Shown here: positions 22,048-33,503 of the stretch, piece after piece
Layout of the letters: the number at the start of each line of letters is the position of its first letter
Numbering within the stretch: the first letter of the stretch is position 1
NCBI GenBank assembly: GCA_920105625.2
Contig: OV050030.1
Span: forward strand, 173,279,315-173,343,314
DNA from: Clusia tigrina
Taxonomy: Eukaryota > Arthropoda > Insecta > Diptera > Clusiidae
DNA length: 64,000 nt
Direction of reading: 5' to 3'
Program-made: the position numbers and the translations under genes
Notes under the pieces: model-generated
Seen by the model: the letters and a program-made list of their open reading frames with translations, nothing else
Told to the model about the DNA's origin: nothing
The model's database searches: none

Positions 22048-22339
22048 ATTATCTTACTTAATATTTTTCATCCACTCGCTCTCTTCTTATTCTTGTACTG
22101 ACTGCAAATTAGCTGCAGTGTTTGCTTGCATAATCACGTAATGTAATTTATTCACGACTTAAGTCAACATGATTTTATTTCACGCTGTCCTTGACTTTGA
22201 AAATAGAACTGACGCTATTTTATGCTTTTTAATAAAATGCTGATTTCAGTAGCTCATCAAATGAGAAATATGAGTGTCGACGACTTATTTAGTTGTGATT
22301 TCGCAAATAATAAACAAAATAAAATTAAAAAAATAACTA
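22048..22339. other. unassigned flank between BEL and gypsy fragment
   Basis: About 290 bp shared with 54926-55198 of the right arm. No coding similarity seen. Confidence 0.4.
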
Positions 22340-23579
22340 TAATAAGTTTTGCAGGCATGTATATGATTTCAAAATCATACTCGGATATTTTGTACCGAAA
22401 ACGTGCCAACCGAGAGGTTTGATCTTTAAGATTCTCTTTGCCTCTCAGCAGTTGATGGTCGGTATAAATTTTGAATCGGCAGATATACAATAAAATTCTG
22501 TGTAGCCAACACTATGGTTAGAAATTCTTTCTCTATTGTGGAGTATCTCTTCTCCGTATCGCTAACCACCCTGCTTCCGATTGCTTTAGGGTTGGTCATT
22601 ACCAACTTCCTCTTGTGACAAGAATACCCCCAATGCTTCATTGCTAGCATCGGAGGTCAACAAAAAGGGTTGCTCAAAACGGGGTACGCCAAAATCGGTG
22701 GCAAGCTAATAATCTCTTTTAGCCCCTCGAATGCTTGTTGACAACTCTCTGTTCATTCAAACTTTGCTTTTTTACGTAACAACTTATTGATTGACAATGC
22801 AATTCCGGCTAGTCCTTCTACGAACTTTCTATAATAGTTCACTAGTCCTAGGAATGCTTGAACTTCTTCTCTATTTTTTGGAATTGCCAAATTCTTTACG
22901 CATTCCACCTTCTGAGGGTCCGACAGTGCTCCTGCCTCTGAACAACGATGCGGTCTCTTCGTAAGAATTGACAATTCTCTGTGTTCAATTTCAAATTGTG
23001 CTCTCTCAACTTCTGAACTGTTGCGAATGGTGCTGCAAGTTATTCCCATAGATTACAATATTATCTAGATACACAAAACAATCTAACCCCTGCAAGTCTG
23101 TTATCACATGGTTCATTAGACGCTAGAAGGTAGCTGGTGCTCCTGTTAATTCCAGCGGCATCCTATTGAACTCACATTGCCCCAAACCGGTACTGAACGC
23201 TGTTTTTTGCGTATCTTGGGTATCCACCAGAACCTGATGGTAGCCACTTGCTAGATCAAGCGTTGAAAAATATCTAATATGTCGTAATTGGTCCAGGATT
23301 TCTTCTATCCTTGGGATTGAGAGAACCTGCTTGATATTGGCGTCGTTCAATTATCTGAAATCAACGATCATTCTCCACTTCTTCTAACCCCTTCTTAGGT
23401 ACTAGAATAATTGGTGAATTCCAGGGCGATATACTTGGTGTAATTATGTTATCCTTTCACATTCTTTAAACTTGCCTGTTTACTTCATGAGCTCTGTATT
23501 GCTTCTGGCTAATTGGCGGCTGATGCGCTCTAATAGGTATTTCATGTTCTATCTCGGTTATGTATGTTAGGCTGTTATG
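22340..23579 (-). pseudogene. pol: gypsy pol fragment (RT to RNase H), left arm
   Basis: Minus-strand pol of a family close to element C. It reads in order IEEILDQLRHIRYFSTLDLA, GYHQVLVDTQDTQKTAFSTG, EFNRMPLELTGAPATF, a damaged active site (YLDNIV), VKNLAIPKNREEVQAFLGLV, then RNase H with EKEFLTIVLATQNF, YTDHQ and RLARFRYKISEYDFEI. Multiple stops. No LTR or integrase. The RT part from about 22640 to 23185 is missing from the right arm. Confidence 0.88.
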
Positions 23580-24809
23580 TAAGGCGGCCACCCGAAAAGG
23601 GCGCTCTTAGTCCAACATTGACCGTTTGTGATACCGCATGAGACAACAGGTCCCATCCCTTTCAAAGGTCCAGCCATTTGGAGCTTTTAATGAAGCAGTT
23701 GACGGAGCTAATCTTTTTTTCCCAAGGAGTCCAAAAAGTAGTCGCCTAGGAAAATGCGTCTCCTTCTGGACAAAGCTGGACACGTGCACAACAGGTGAGT
23801 AATGGACTCTTCCTCCTCCTCGTCCATGCAACTCCTGCAGAAGTCGTTAGAGGCGATCCCCAGCCTACACCCGTGTGTGCCTAGAGTCCACTGTCCCGTT
23901 AGCACGCTAATCACCGGACCTATGCTTTGTCTATTTACAGCCAGTAGGTCCTTAGAGCGCTTGACATTTATCTCTGGCCAGGTTTGTCTAGCTACTTTAC
24001 ATCCTGAAATTTCAGACCAGCTTGCCCGCTGTTCCTAAGGATATTGTATTTACTAAGAGCTTACATGTGGCAATAGGATTGCCGAAGTGCGACCTATCTG
24101 GTTCAATCGGTATGGTGGTACCCTCACGGGCAAGTTCATCCGCCTTTCAGTTCCCTGGAATATCTCTGTGACCGGGAACCCAGCACAGATGCAGACTGGT
24201 CTGCTTAAATATCTCGTCTAAAGATTTGCGGCAGCTCTGGACGACTTTTGAGGTGATAATAACCGAATCCGGGGAGCGCAAAGCTGCTTGGCTGTCAACC
24301 AGAATGCAAATATCAAGTCCAGATACCTTCCTTCGCCAAGACAGTGCTGCCTGTATAGCCCCGACCTCTGCCTGAAAAACACTGCACTGGTTGGGCCTCC
24401 TAAAGGACATGTTAATGTCCAAATCTTCTGAGAATACACCATCTCCCACCCTACTCTGTAGTTTGGATCCATCTATGTAGAGGTGAACCCTTTCTACATG
24501 AAGGAAGATGCCATCCTTCTTCGTCCCTGGAGGGAATGGAGATCTTTTACATACCATTGAAGGCATACATTGGTGTGATATAGTCGAAAGAGTCAGGAAT
24601 ACCCAAAAAATGAACGCATGACCAACCTTCCTGACAACCCATTGATGCTTAGCTTTTAGGCTTATAACTGAGTTTGCAGCCATTTTTTCGCCAAAAAGCC
24701 TAACAGGCAGCAAATGGAGCATAATGTCCAATGCTGCCGTTAGAGTCGTTCTAATGGCACTACCTATGAATACCTCTGCCGTTCTTTGTACCTTTGTTAT
24801 CAGCCTATT
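23580..24809 (-). pseudogene. LINE RT-end/RNase H fragment, left arm
   Basis: Minus-strand copy of the LOA/I-type LINE seen at 8469-10202. Recognisable are LDIMLHLLPVRLFGEKMAAN, YIDGSKLQSRVGDGVFSEDL, ILVDSQAALRS, LHLCWVPGHRDIPGN and the C-terminal CRSCMDEEEEESITHLLCTC. It ends at GCCGCCTTA without a CCTA tail. It shares specific changes and a short deletion (the ...RHFEG... stretch) with the right-arm copy at 52977-54212, which shows that the two are duplicates and not independent insertions. Confidence 0.9.
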
Positions 24810-24898
24810 TTCAATATTAACTTTTGATTAGAGGAATTAACGTTATTTTTTAACATTTTCATATTTCTATGAGTCTTATTATTATATTATTATATTAA

Positions 24899-25390
24899 TT
24901 ACCATACATTTTTATAATTATGAATCCATTGATATGTTCCTTGATAACTAAATGCTTTCCACATCATTCCTTTGAGAGTTCTATTAAAACGTTCAACGAT
25001 TGATGCCTTTAAAATGCTAAATGTTGAGTAATGATTAATGTGATATTTTTTCATCAAGTTGTTCAATTTACTGTTGAAGAATTCTTTACCGTCGTCTGTT
25101 TGTAAATTTGTTGGTATTCTTCTCAAAACTGATATACTTCGCATCGCCTCAGTGACATCAGCAGCATTTTTCGTTTTATGAGGTACAGCCCAGGCAAATT
25201 TTTAGAATGTATCTATTATTGTTAGGAGGAAGCGGTAGCCACTATTGAATTTGGAATAATAACCCATTTCCACTAAATCTGTTTGCCATAAATCATCTAC
25301 ACCCTTTGTCATTACTCGTCGTCGTTTAAAGTTTTTATGAGCCTGTTTGTGCAGTTCATCTACTAAACTTTTCTTACTCATCGTCTTCAA
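24899..25390 (-). pseudogene. Maverick integrase (DDE), truncated and frameshifted
   Basis: Retroviral-type integrase of the Maverick kind. The start at 25390 reads MKTMSKKSLVDELHKQAHKN, then DDLWQTDLVEMG (first catalytic Asp), RFLLTIIDTF; after a frameshift near 25200 RIPTNLQTDDGKEFFNSKL (second Asp) and SIVERFNRTLKGMMW (Glu). The C-terminal chromodomain-like part is cut off near 24899-24810. The enzyme joins element ends to target DNA. The catalytic residues are all still visible although the frame is broken. Confidence 0.92.
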
Positions 25391-25790
25391 CTAATCCTCT
25401 TATTATTGGAACTGTTTTAATTGGAATTTTTTCAATTTTTGTTATGTAATCAAAAATATAACTCTCAATTCTACTAAGACTCTGTTCCATATATTGTCTT
25501 TGAGAATCTAAAACATTATTCATATATAATTTTAGAGAAGTTTCTGTTTTAACATTCATATCTTCAATGAGTTGATATTCAGCAGAAATTTAATGTATGC
25601 TTGTTTGCTTCTTTATAATTGTGAGTAAATCTTTAGACAATTGAAGGACTTTGAGTTGCACAAAGATTTTGTTGCGGCATCAACTTCTTCCATCGGCTGA
25701 CCAACATATTTAATTCGTTTACAATCAAGGTTCAAGTTCTTACCTTTATCCAAACTGAAACATGTTTTCTTTTCAAATCATATACTCGTA
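25374..25790 (-). pseudogene. Maverick protein with tail-fibre-like motif
   Basis: Broken minus-strand frame upstream of and overlapping the integrase start. At about 25742-25666 it reads KRIKYVGQPMEEVDAATK, resembling the G-x-P-x(4)-DAATK motif found in phage tail and collar fibres and in proteins annotated in Mavericks. A frameshift later comes a 61-residue frame, DMNVKTETSLKLYMNNVL to VEDDE, probably alpha-helical. Function unknown; a structural role is inferred from the motif only. Confidence 0.5.
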
Positions 25791-25992
25791 TATTAACCTT
25801 TTGCTTAGAATAGTGTCCAAACTTTTCACCGGCCATTCTCAGATTGAAAAAATTGATTTCTGTTTACTATATTTGGTTTTGTTTGATTTTGTTTACTATA
25901 TAATTATGTTGGATTCTTTCAATTCTTCAACAATTGAAATGATTTCATTATTATGTTTATTGTGACTAGCTGATTGTGATGACCGCAACCGA

Positions 25993-26649
25993 TTAACCAG
26001 TTCGTTTGGATCGTCCAAATATGTGTAAATAAGATCCTGTGTATGATCTAGTGCCTTTGACTTGTTCATTTATATCAAAATTTCGTTTATGAGCATTCGT
26101 CTTCAATAGTATCTTTTTATAAATTTCAAATTCACTGTCCTCATAATTCATTGGTGTTTTATAAAATAATAATTCAAACAAACCAGTTGTTATCACCCAA
26201 TTTTGGTCTTATATTTGTATTATATCATCAGAAATTTTCAAAGCACTACCACCAAATCTCCATGCACTATTTAAATCTTTATGTATTCCATAAAGTTTAT
26301 CTAGTTTACCACTCTTTTCCAAATGTGTTAAATTTGTTTGTAATATTGACTGATTTTGGTTTGTGTTACTTATTGACTGATATTGGTTTGTGTTGCTTGC
26401 TTTATTGAAAAAAGTATCATCTGGATTACTGTCTGCAATATCTTGAACTTTGATTTCAGTGAACAAATGTGATTGATTTCTTTTGATTACAGTGCTTGTC
26501 TTTCTATCAAACTTAAAATCATATTCATTTACATTGATTGTTATATTATTTGCATCAGTTGCTTTGGTCTTTTCAATCAATTTATTCAGTGGTTTAGTAA
26601 TAAATTTGTATGTATCTTCTAAAAGGTTTTCGGCATTTGCTTCTCCCAA
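25993..26649 (-). pseudogene. conserved Maverick-associated protein, frameshifted
   Basis: The frame from 26649 (MGEANAENLLEDTYKFITKP) has about 146 residues, mostly charged and polar with repeated SNTNQ. Near 26209 it shifts frame into GLFELLFYKTPMNYED and KILLKTNAHKRNFD. The GLxELLF...Y..IL..TNAHKR pattern recurs in insect proteins linked with Mavericks, annotated in databases only as a domain of unknown function, as far as I recall. It lies between ATPase and integrase genes on the same strand. No activity can be inferred. Confidence 0.6.
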
Positions 26650-26800
26650 TCTAATACTCTTGAATTTTTTCTTAATACGCTTCTGGTCTTAACTATATAT
26701 TTCAAAAGATTTTCATTCATTTTTCCTATTCAGCTATTGCCCTTGTCAAGTGTTGATTGCAGATATCATACTAAACATATAATAATCCATGTCTCTTCTT

Positions 26801-27482
26801 TTATATCTGAATAAATATATCAAACCCCTTCCTATAACGACCGCAATGTAAAGGATCATCTTTACTGATGACTAGGAAGCTATATTTATCCTCCCAACAT
26901 AGACTATACATTTTTGTGAAATTCATATGATTCATATCAGCACCAACATGATCCTTATATATATGCTTCATATTCATTTCATCGTGTCGAAACATAAAAG
27001 TCATATTCGCATTATCACGTATTAAAAGTTTGGGTATATGTGTATATGTTTGACATAAGTAAAAACTATTTATGGTTTTATGTCACCCCATACAAAAATA
27101 TGACCGAATATTATTTTGTTTCTCACAAGCAACACCATCAAATATAATAGAATTACGCTTTGCATTCTACAGTGGTAGAACATCACCATTTTCAGAAAAT
27201 GAATCCATACCTTTTATCGGCTATAATAATTTCTTTAAATAAATATTTTTTGAATATACATACGAGTATATACACATTCTAAAACTTAAGACAATTAGAA
27301 CTTTCTATTAAACTTATCATAACATTAGTCTTTCCACAATTTGAGGGACCGACAATTAAAGCTCTTATGGAATATGGTAAAAGTGAACTATGTTTGACTT
27401 TAGTGGAATTTTTGGTTGGAAAATCTAAAATAATTTTTTCATCTTGTTTGAATAAACGCATTTTTGCAACTAATGAAATCAT
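26801..27482 (-). pseudogene. Maverick FtsK/HerA-type packaging ATPase
   Basis: Start at 27482. The Walker A motif is GPSNCGKTN in the first frame, near residue 46. Downstream in other frames are a Walker B-like SIIFDGVACEKQ near 27130 and YLCQTYTHIP near 27050. The conserved C-terminus, MNMKHIYKDHVGADMNHMNF and GRYRKGF, lies at 26990-26815. A stop near 27279 and one near 27090 break the gene. In Mavericks and related DNA viruses this ATPase pumps the genome into the capsid. Gene order and orientation relative to the protease fit Mavericks. Confidence 0.88.
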
Positions 27483-27607
27483 ATATGAAACATATGTTTT
27501 TATAGATTAATATAATTTTCTTGAACTGTTAACGAGATCAAACGAAATATATATAACTTTAATGTATAAAAACACTCGATCTGCAAAAGGAAGATGCTTA
27601 GTAAATA

Positions 27608-28809
27608 CGAGGGCGGATTGATGTTGAAGCCTACTAGCGCCAGATGGCAGCACAGACACAAAAACTTTTTTTTGTGGTTAAAATTTCACCCAAATTCATC
27701 GATTAGTTTATTTGTTGTAGTCGTTTGAAGTAAGCAACTTTTGTGTTTCTTGAAAAATGGAAAAAAGTAAATTTCGTGCAGTGATTAAACACTATTATTT
27801 GAAAGGGAAAACGGCGAAAGAGACAAAAGAAAAGCTCGATAAATATTACGGTGAGTCTGCTCCGTCAGATATCGTGGTAAAATATTGGATTGCTGAATTT
27901 AAACGCGGCCGAACAAGCACTGCAACAATACCATCAACAGGAAGGCCAAAAGAGGTGGTTACTGAAGAAAATATCAAGAAAATCCTCGATATCGTTATGA
28001 ATGATCGCCGAGTCAAGTTGCGTGAGATTGTTGAAATGGTAAACATATCATATGAACGTGTGTTCAACATTTTCAACAAAAACGAGTTCGACAGACCACT
28101 TCACAGCGGTGTTTGGACATAATAAAGCGTAATCCTGTTGATTATTAGCCTCGATTAATAACTGTTGATGAAACGTGGGTCCACCACTACACACCTGAAA
28201 CCAAAAATCAATCGAAACAATTGGTGGAAGCTGGTGGAAGTGCTCCGAAGAAGGTGAAGGCAGGGAAATCGGCTGGCAAGGTTATGGCCACTGTATTTTG
28301 GATGCACACGGAATATTGCTCATCGATTATCTTTAAAAAGGATCCACAATCACAGGAAAGTATTATCATGCATTATTGGATCAATTGATTGATGCAATCA
28401 AGGAAAAACGACCACATTTAAAGAAGAAAAAATGCTCTTTCTTCAAGACAACGCACCGGTTCACACAGCATTAGATACGATGCAAATATTACGTGAAATA
28501 CACTTCGAGTTGGTTAATCATCCACCTTATAGTCCAGATTTAGCCCCTAGTGACTTTTTCCTGTTTCCAAACTTGAAAAAATGGATCGCAGGAAAAAGAT
28601 TCATCTCAAACGAAGAAGTGATTACCGAAACTAACGCGTATTTTGAGGGGTTCCCGAAATCGTATTATTCAGATGGTATACAAAAGTTAGAATGTCGTCT
28701 TACTAAGTGTGTCGAAGTAAAAGGAGGCTATGTTGAGAAATAAATGGTTTTTGAAAAAAAAAAAATGTTTTTTTCCTAGTTAGGTAGCTTCAATATCAAT
28801 CCGCCCTCG
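27608..28809 (+). mobile_element. mariner (Tc1/mariner) with TIRs and TA duplication
   Basis: A 1202-bp element with terminal inverted repeats starting CGAGGGCGGATTGAT, 23 bp with one mismatch, at 27608 and, inverted, ending at 28809. It is flanked by TA at 27606-27607 and 28810-28811. Length is slightly below the usual 1.3 kb because the middle of the transposase gene is deleted. It lies inside the Maverick PLA2-like gene. Confidence 0.95.
27757..28743 (+). pseudogene. mariner transposase, internally deleted
   Basis: The N-terminal helix-turn-helix DNA-binding part is open from 27757 to 28122 (KGKTAKETKEKLDKYYGESA, then STGRPKEV). The linker that normally follows is largely missing. The catalytic domain appears in shifted frames: VDETWVHHYTPET near 28160 (first Asp), then 28432-28743 with FLQDNAPVHTA (second Asp) and PYSPDLAPSDFFLFPNLKKW (third Asp), so the DD34D signature residues remain visible. 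At least two frameshifts and stops. It would have cut and pasted the element at TA dinucleotides. Confidence 0.93.
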
Positions 28810-29213
28810 TAGCTTGATCAATTCTCTGCCAATTGAACTACACTTACCAGGATATCAATTTTGTGGGACAGCGAAAAAATTAAAAAAATGTTTATATAGA
28901 GGAGATAAAGGTATTAATTCATTGGATGCAGCGTAAAATGACCATGATATTTTATACTCTCAAACAAATGTAAACAAATCAAACTTTTACGATTAGTACC
29001 AATTTTTACTGCTCTTGGTGCTATTGGTGGTTTAGCCTCTGGAGGGAGCGCCCTTGCAAAAGTTATAAATGAGACTAAAGACGCTAGATAGGAGTTAGCA
29101 GAAGCATATCATCATAACAAAACTATGGAGTCAATTGCTATCGGAAAAGGACTTTATCTTAATCCATATCGGAAGGGTTACGGTTTATTTTATGATTCAT
29201 ATTAAAAAAACTA

Positions 29214-29569
29214 ATGCAACAACTACCCAAGAGAGCTCTTACAAACCTTGATTTGAAGAAGTATGCCAACAATTTACCATACTTTAGAGGAGTTTTTATG
29301 CGTGATGCTCTTCCAAAGAAGCCTAATCAAAGAGAATGTGGTATTGTTAAATTGGATACTTCGAATGGCAGTGCTACACACTGGGTAGCATATTATGAAA
29401 AAAAAATAATGTATGTTATTTTGATAGCTTTGGAAATTTACAACCGCCGAAGGAGATTGCTAATTATTTAGGGAAAAAAATTCAATACAATTATGATCAA
29501 GAACAAAAATATAATTGTGGACATTTATGTTTAAAATTTCTTTATAATTTGAATAAAATAAAAATATGA
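29214..29569 (+). pseudogene. Maverick adenain-type cysteine protease
   Basis: Starts MQQLPKRALTNLDLKKYA at 29214. The histidine is in SATHWVAYYEKK at about 29370. A frameshift in the A-run near 29400 moves the frame, after which YFDSFGNLQPPKEIANYLGK and NCGHLCLKFLYN give the Asp and Cys of the triad. The stop is TGA at 29567-29569. Total length, about 118 residues, is short but similar in core to Ulp1/adenain proteases that mature Maverick capsids. It follows the PLA2-like gene on the same strand, the usual neighbour. Confidence 0.85.
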
Positions 29570-29923
29570 GAAAACAATAAAAGAAATTATGTTTTAAAAA
29601 ATTTATTTTCCAAAATATTATTTGAAATAAATTTTTATTCATTTAATAGCTTGTTTATATTTTTAGATGATGAAGAAACACATACAAGTATCTGGTCCCA
29701 TATTCGTTTCACTAGTACTCCAAGGACAACTGATGTAATGTTCTCCATCAACTCTCTCAAGCAACAGTTGAATGTTGTAAAGTTCTCTTACATGTTCTTC
29801 TAGTAAACAATATTTGAAATTGTCTATACAATTTTTGATTCTTTACTATTCATTTTTTATTTTTTTCCTCTGTCAACGAATTTGTTGATGATGTTAGTTT
29901 TCCGATTATGTTTCAACTAATCT

Positions 29924-30510
29924 TTAGGATACACTCATTCCATAAGTTTGCCTATATTTTTTAGCATTTATTAATTCAACGTCTGAGTGTACATTTGAAT
30001 ACATAATTTTTACAATTTCTATTTCACCATTGCTTAATATTCTCTCGCTTTCATACTCACGATTCTCAAAACATTTTATATTAAGAAAATGTTCTTCAAA
30101 ATTGCTGTTGTATGTATATCGGATTCTTAACCCTAGATCATCATATTCCAATTTAAAATGTCTGTAAAATAAGTTTTCACCTTTAATGATTCCGTCCATA
30201 TCCAACTCTTTTTAATTAAATCATGCCTAAGAGCTTCAATTGCTTCTGCCGCAGTAAAATATTAAGGTTCTGCTGCCGCTGCTGTAATTGTTGTTGTTGA
30301 GGTAATTACTGAATTATTTAGTTGTTCTTCATCATTTATATTATTCAATGAATTACCTAGTGTAAGCAATTGAAGTGATAAATCAATTTTTACAGTAGCA
30401 TTGTTTGGTAGTGTGAAAGAAAACTCTAAATTTGCTTTATTTCCACCTAAATCAGACAAATTTATTGGAATTGGATTCTCACTCAGTAATCCAATGTTGT
30501 GGATTATTAA
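29924..30510 (-). pseudogene. unrecognised protein gene at Maverick edge
   Basis: Two consecutive minus-strand frames. The first, about 30510-30262, contains ANLEFSFTLPNNATVKIDLS and ends in a Thr/Ala-rich stretch. After a stop and a short AEAIEALRHDLIKK segment, the second, 30205-29924, reads MDMDGIIKGENLFYRHFKLE and ends in RQTYGMSVS. I do not recognise the family. Position beside the protease suggests another Maverick gene, but this is only context. Confidence 0.4.
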
Positions 30511-32133
30511 AAAAATATATAAAAATATGTAGAAAAACGACTGATTTAGTTTAATACAAGAACTAATGATTTAACAATTTATATGTTGCCAGCTCATTGC
30601 GTGCTCAATATACACACACAAACATACACACACAACTAGGCTGTGGCTGCCTGCTGCCTGCTAACTATTTCTTCAGCTATTAACATCAAAAACTCAGCTC
30701 TAGTATACCCAAGCCCATCAATCCCATTCAAATTTTTAGTAAAGGCAATCCAACTAACCACCGCAACAACAACAAAATAATTTTGGCGCTCGAATATACA
30801 AAAATATTTTCTGGACCACAACTATGACTAAATATGGAAAATTTTTGGAACAAATTGGAGCAAAACACAACTGTACTCCGGCACATTTATACCAAAATCT
30901 TTAACAATTCTTAAACATTTTACGACTCATTACTCCGATTTTCCGTACGGAGCAAAATATATTTACAAATTCTTACATTCACATACATACATTGTTTTTA
31001 CTCATTTCTACATTTTTACTCCCCAATCCCCATACAAAACAACTACAAAACATGCCAATGGAGTAGAAATGGTGCAAAATGGTCCAGAATAAGACCTTTC
31101 TATACTACCGATATCCTCTCAACCCATGGCTTTTAACGCCTCACAGGATGTCCGAGGAAGGTTTGGTAGAGCTTCAATTGATTTAGATAACGCTCGATGA
31201 CTATATTCCTGAATCTACTTCGCAATTTTTGCTATCAGCCCAGACTATAAGAGCGAATATGGGAAATAATTTATAACTTTTATCTTTAAAGATTTATTTG
31301 CAAGTCTTTTATTTCAATTGTAAATAAAATTAATTATTTACTTAACTTATTATTTATAAATATTTTTTAATTGGTTGTAAACCAATTTATTATAATAAAT
31401 TCATTACAACGAAAAACTGAAGATAATGAACAAAAATAAAAAAATTACTAGGGTATAATTAAAAAAAAAAAATTGGATTCCTAAACTACAGCTACAAAAT
31501 CCCAATAATATTCATCACAATAAAATATAACCAAATATCTTTATTATTTGTTCTTTTTTTCAGTATCCTTTTTCTTCCTCTGATTCACTTGTTGTAATCT
31601 TATTTTTATGTTATTTTATTGTATTTATTAACTCATTTATTTATCTATTTAATTATTTGCTAATTTAATTTAATTTAATATGTCTATTCGAATAACTTTT
31701 ATATAGTTATCTATTAGAAGACTTTGTCTTATTGTATAACTATGAAAATAAATTGAAATCGAAATTGAATTTTTATTATAAATAAAATAAGCTAATTACA
31801 ACGCTTTGCCAAAGATTTAGAAACATTTTTGCAAATTCCCAAATAAAAATATGGCGGTAAATGTTTACATAAAGTCCCACAAATTTCACGTTTTTTTGAG
31901 CTTTAGAATAGGAATTTTTTCCCGGCGGATTTTTCCCATGTTCGAAATTGCTTAGAATCGGAGAATGGGAAAAACGCTTTATTAAAAGTTACAAACATTC
32001 GCTCCGTTTTTTCTGTCAAACAAATTCGGAAAAAATAATTTAATTTTAAATTCAATTTTAACTTCTTAGTTTTTCATTTTCATCCTCATTTTTAACTACC
32101 TCTCGTGCCATCTGCCGACTAGTAATCACCTCA
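30511..32133. other. AT-rich DNA without recognised genes
   Basis: About 1.6 kb, rich in A/T runs, with a short CA-rich stretch near 30610-30635 and repeated TTTAATT-type words around 31640-31680. Short open frames have no recognisable content. It may hold the decayed end of the Maverick and the 5' flank of the LINE that follows. Confidence 0.4.
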
Positions 32134-32137
32134 CTGG

Positions 32138-33503
32138 TGTGAAGATGAAAAATACTAGTGCAAGTATTTTCATCACACACCCACACCTAAAAAGCGTATA
32201 ATGCATCAAAGATGTGCATTTAGCATATGGTGCTTAAAAAATAACTCACCCTGAACAATAAAAACCAAAATTTACCTCCACCCTAGATCACACAAAACGC
32301 ATTCACACTCACTAGCATAGAAATTCTACCAACAATAAGTGGAGAACGTTGAAACATAAGCGGAAAAAACCCAGCTCTCATACCAATCGCGCCAATTAAA
32401 ACCACGGCGAAAACCGGAGCGCTTACGCAGTACCTAATAATGTACATAGTACATTAATTCTGATACAAGCGGCGAATTGAGCTGTTTTAAATTTAACGGT
32501 TTTTCAACGAAGCCAATACACGAGTGAGAGGAGAAGCACATACGAGTCGGCGATGGATCGGTCGCTACGGGTGCGGTGAAGAAGACAAAGAGTGTGAGCT
32601 GTTTTGAATTTAACGGCTTCTCCACGGAAAGCATACACGAGTGAGAGGAGAAGCACACGAGATTTGGCGATGGATCGGTCGCTTCGAGAACAAAAAGAAT
32701 GATTAATTATTTTGAATTTAACGGCTTTTTCAAATTTAACGGTTCCTGTACAACAACACTTCATAGAGGCAATACTCTGCGGCTGGCCTATGAAAGCAGC
32801 CACCACCAAGAACTAGGGGTCTTTTCTGAAGCAACAGTCAACGAAGTTACATAGTTCTACCATCGTCGACATCAGCAGCAATGAAAGGTATACTTAAATG
32901 CTATTTATAATTGTGTATTAACTTAGACAGAGCCAGGAGTTTATGGTTTTCACAGACTCTACTTGGGACTTGTGTATTAACTAAGAGAGAGCCAGGAGTT
33001 TATGGTTTTCACCGACTCTCCCTGGGACTTTTATATTAACTTAGACTGAGCCAGGAGTTAATGGTTTTCACCGACTCTTCCTGGGACTTGCACATTAACT
33101 AAGACAGAGCCAGGAGTTTATGGTTTTCACCGACTCTCGATGGAACTTGCATAATAACTAAGACAGCTGTAATATTAATTAAACTTAGGATAATAATTTT
33201 AATATTAATTAAACTAAGGATATTAGCTGTAATATTAATTAAACTAAGTATATTAGCTATTATATTAGTTAAACTAAGGATATTAACTGTAACATTTATT
33301 AAGGAATAAAATTGAACTAAATACAAGCTGTAATATTCATTAATTAGTAACTGTAATAAAAATACATATACATATATATATATTTAAATCAATAAAGAAT
33401 ATCTATATATTGGAAGCCTATTATTCGAGCTTAGAAATATTTTCTGTAAACGAACCGGGCACCCGCTGAGTTTTACCCCAGCGAAAGAGAAAGAGTCGTT
33501 ACA
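32138..33503 (+). repeat. solo LTR of the gypsy A/B family with 4-bp duplication
   Basis: Starts TGTGAAGATG at 32138, like the start of element A's LTRs, and ends GAGTCGTTACA at 33503. Flanked by CTGG at 32134-32137 and CTGG at 33504-33507. No primer-binding site follows, so it is a solo LTR left by recombination between the two LTRs. It contains four hairpin units of 59 bp starting at 32930, 32989, 33048 and 33107, and a run of about five ~32-bp units with AATATTAATTAAACTAAGGA at 33165-33300. Confidence 0.92.

Larger units (their letters stand above)
15299..24809. repeat. left arm of 28-kb-spaced giant inverted duplication
   Basis: The arm matches 52977-64000 in reverse complement, with the same order and junctions of all embedded elements. 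Outer edge: CAGTGCAATCGCAAGAGG at 15299 equals the complement of the last bases of the window. Inner edge: LINE sequence ends at 24809 and Maverick sequence starts. Compared with the right arm it has a 926-bp insertion at 19654-20579, lacks about 2.87 kb of BEL LTR and gag, keeps about 0.55 kb of gypsy RT lost on the right, and lacks about 125 bp of the outer LTR. Similarity over aligned parts looks about 95-98% by eye, not computed. Confidence 0.92.
27562..29205 (+). pseudogene. Maverick PLA2-like protein gene, split by mariner
   Basis: Coding sequence begins at ATG 27562 and is interrupted at the TA of 27606-27607 by the mariner. It resumes at 28812 in the same frame once one TA is counted. 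The second part reads LPIELHLPGYQFCG near 28840, then GDKGINSLDAA and NDHDILYS, the pattern of phospholipase A2-like domains of parvovirus VP1 and Mavericks. The calcium-loop Pro-Gly after CG is changed to TA. A stop follows the DAA motif, and later frames give FTALGAIGGLASGGSAL-like hydrophobic sequence and ETKDAR. A role in membrane penetration of virions is inferred from the family. Confidence 0.75.
24810..30510. mobile_element. Maverick/Polinton fragment, decayed
   Basis: A block of genes typical of Mavericks (Polintons), virus-like DNA transposons: DDE integrase, a tail-fibre-like protein, a conserved protein and the packaging ATPase on the minus strand, then a PLA2-like protein and adenain-type protease on the plus strand. 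No protein-primed DNA polymerase, major capsid or terminal inverted repeat was found, so it is a partial copy. All genes carry frameshifts or stops. A mariner sits in the PLA2-like gene. The left edge adjoins the LINE of the inverted arm at 24809. The right edge near 30510 is uncertain. Confidence 0.85.

Noticed and set aside
28842..28950. Functional secreted phospholipase A2 host gene
   Set aside because: The motif lacks the CGPG calcium loop, has a stop, and sits beside Maverick ATPase and protease, so it is a viral-type PLA2-like relic.
32434..32809. Overlapping minus-strand ORFs at 32434-32809
   Set aside because: They lie within the solo LTR and run across internal imperfect repeats containing GAATTTAACGG. 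No protein family recognised.
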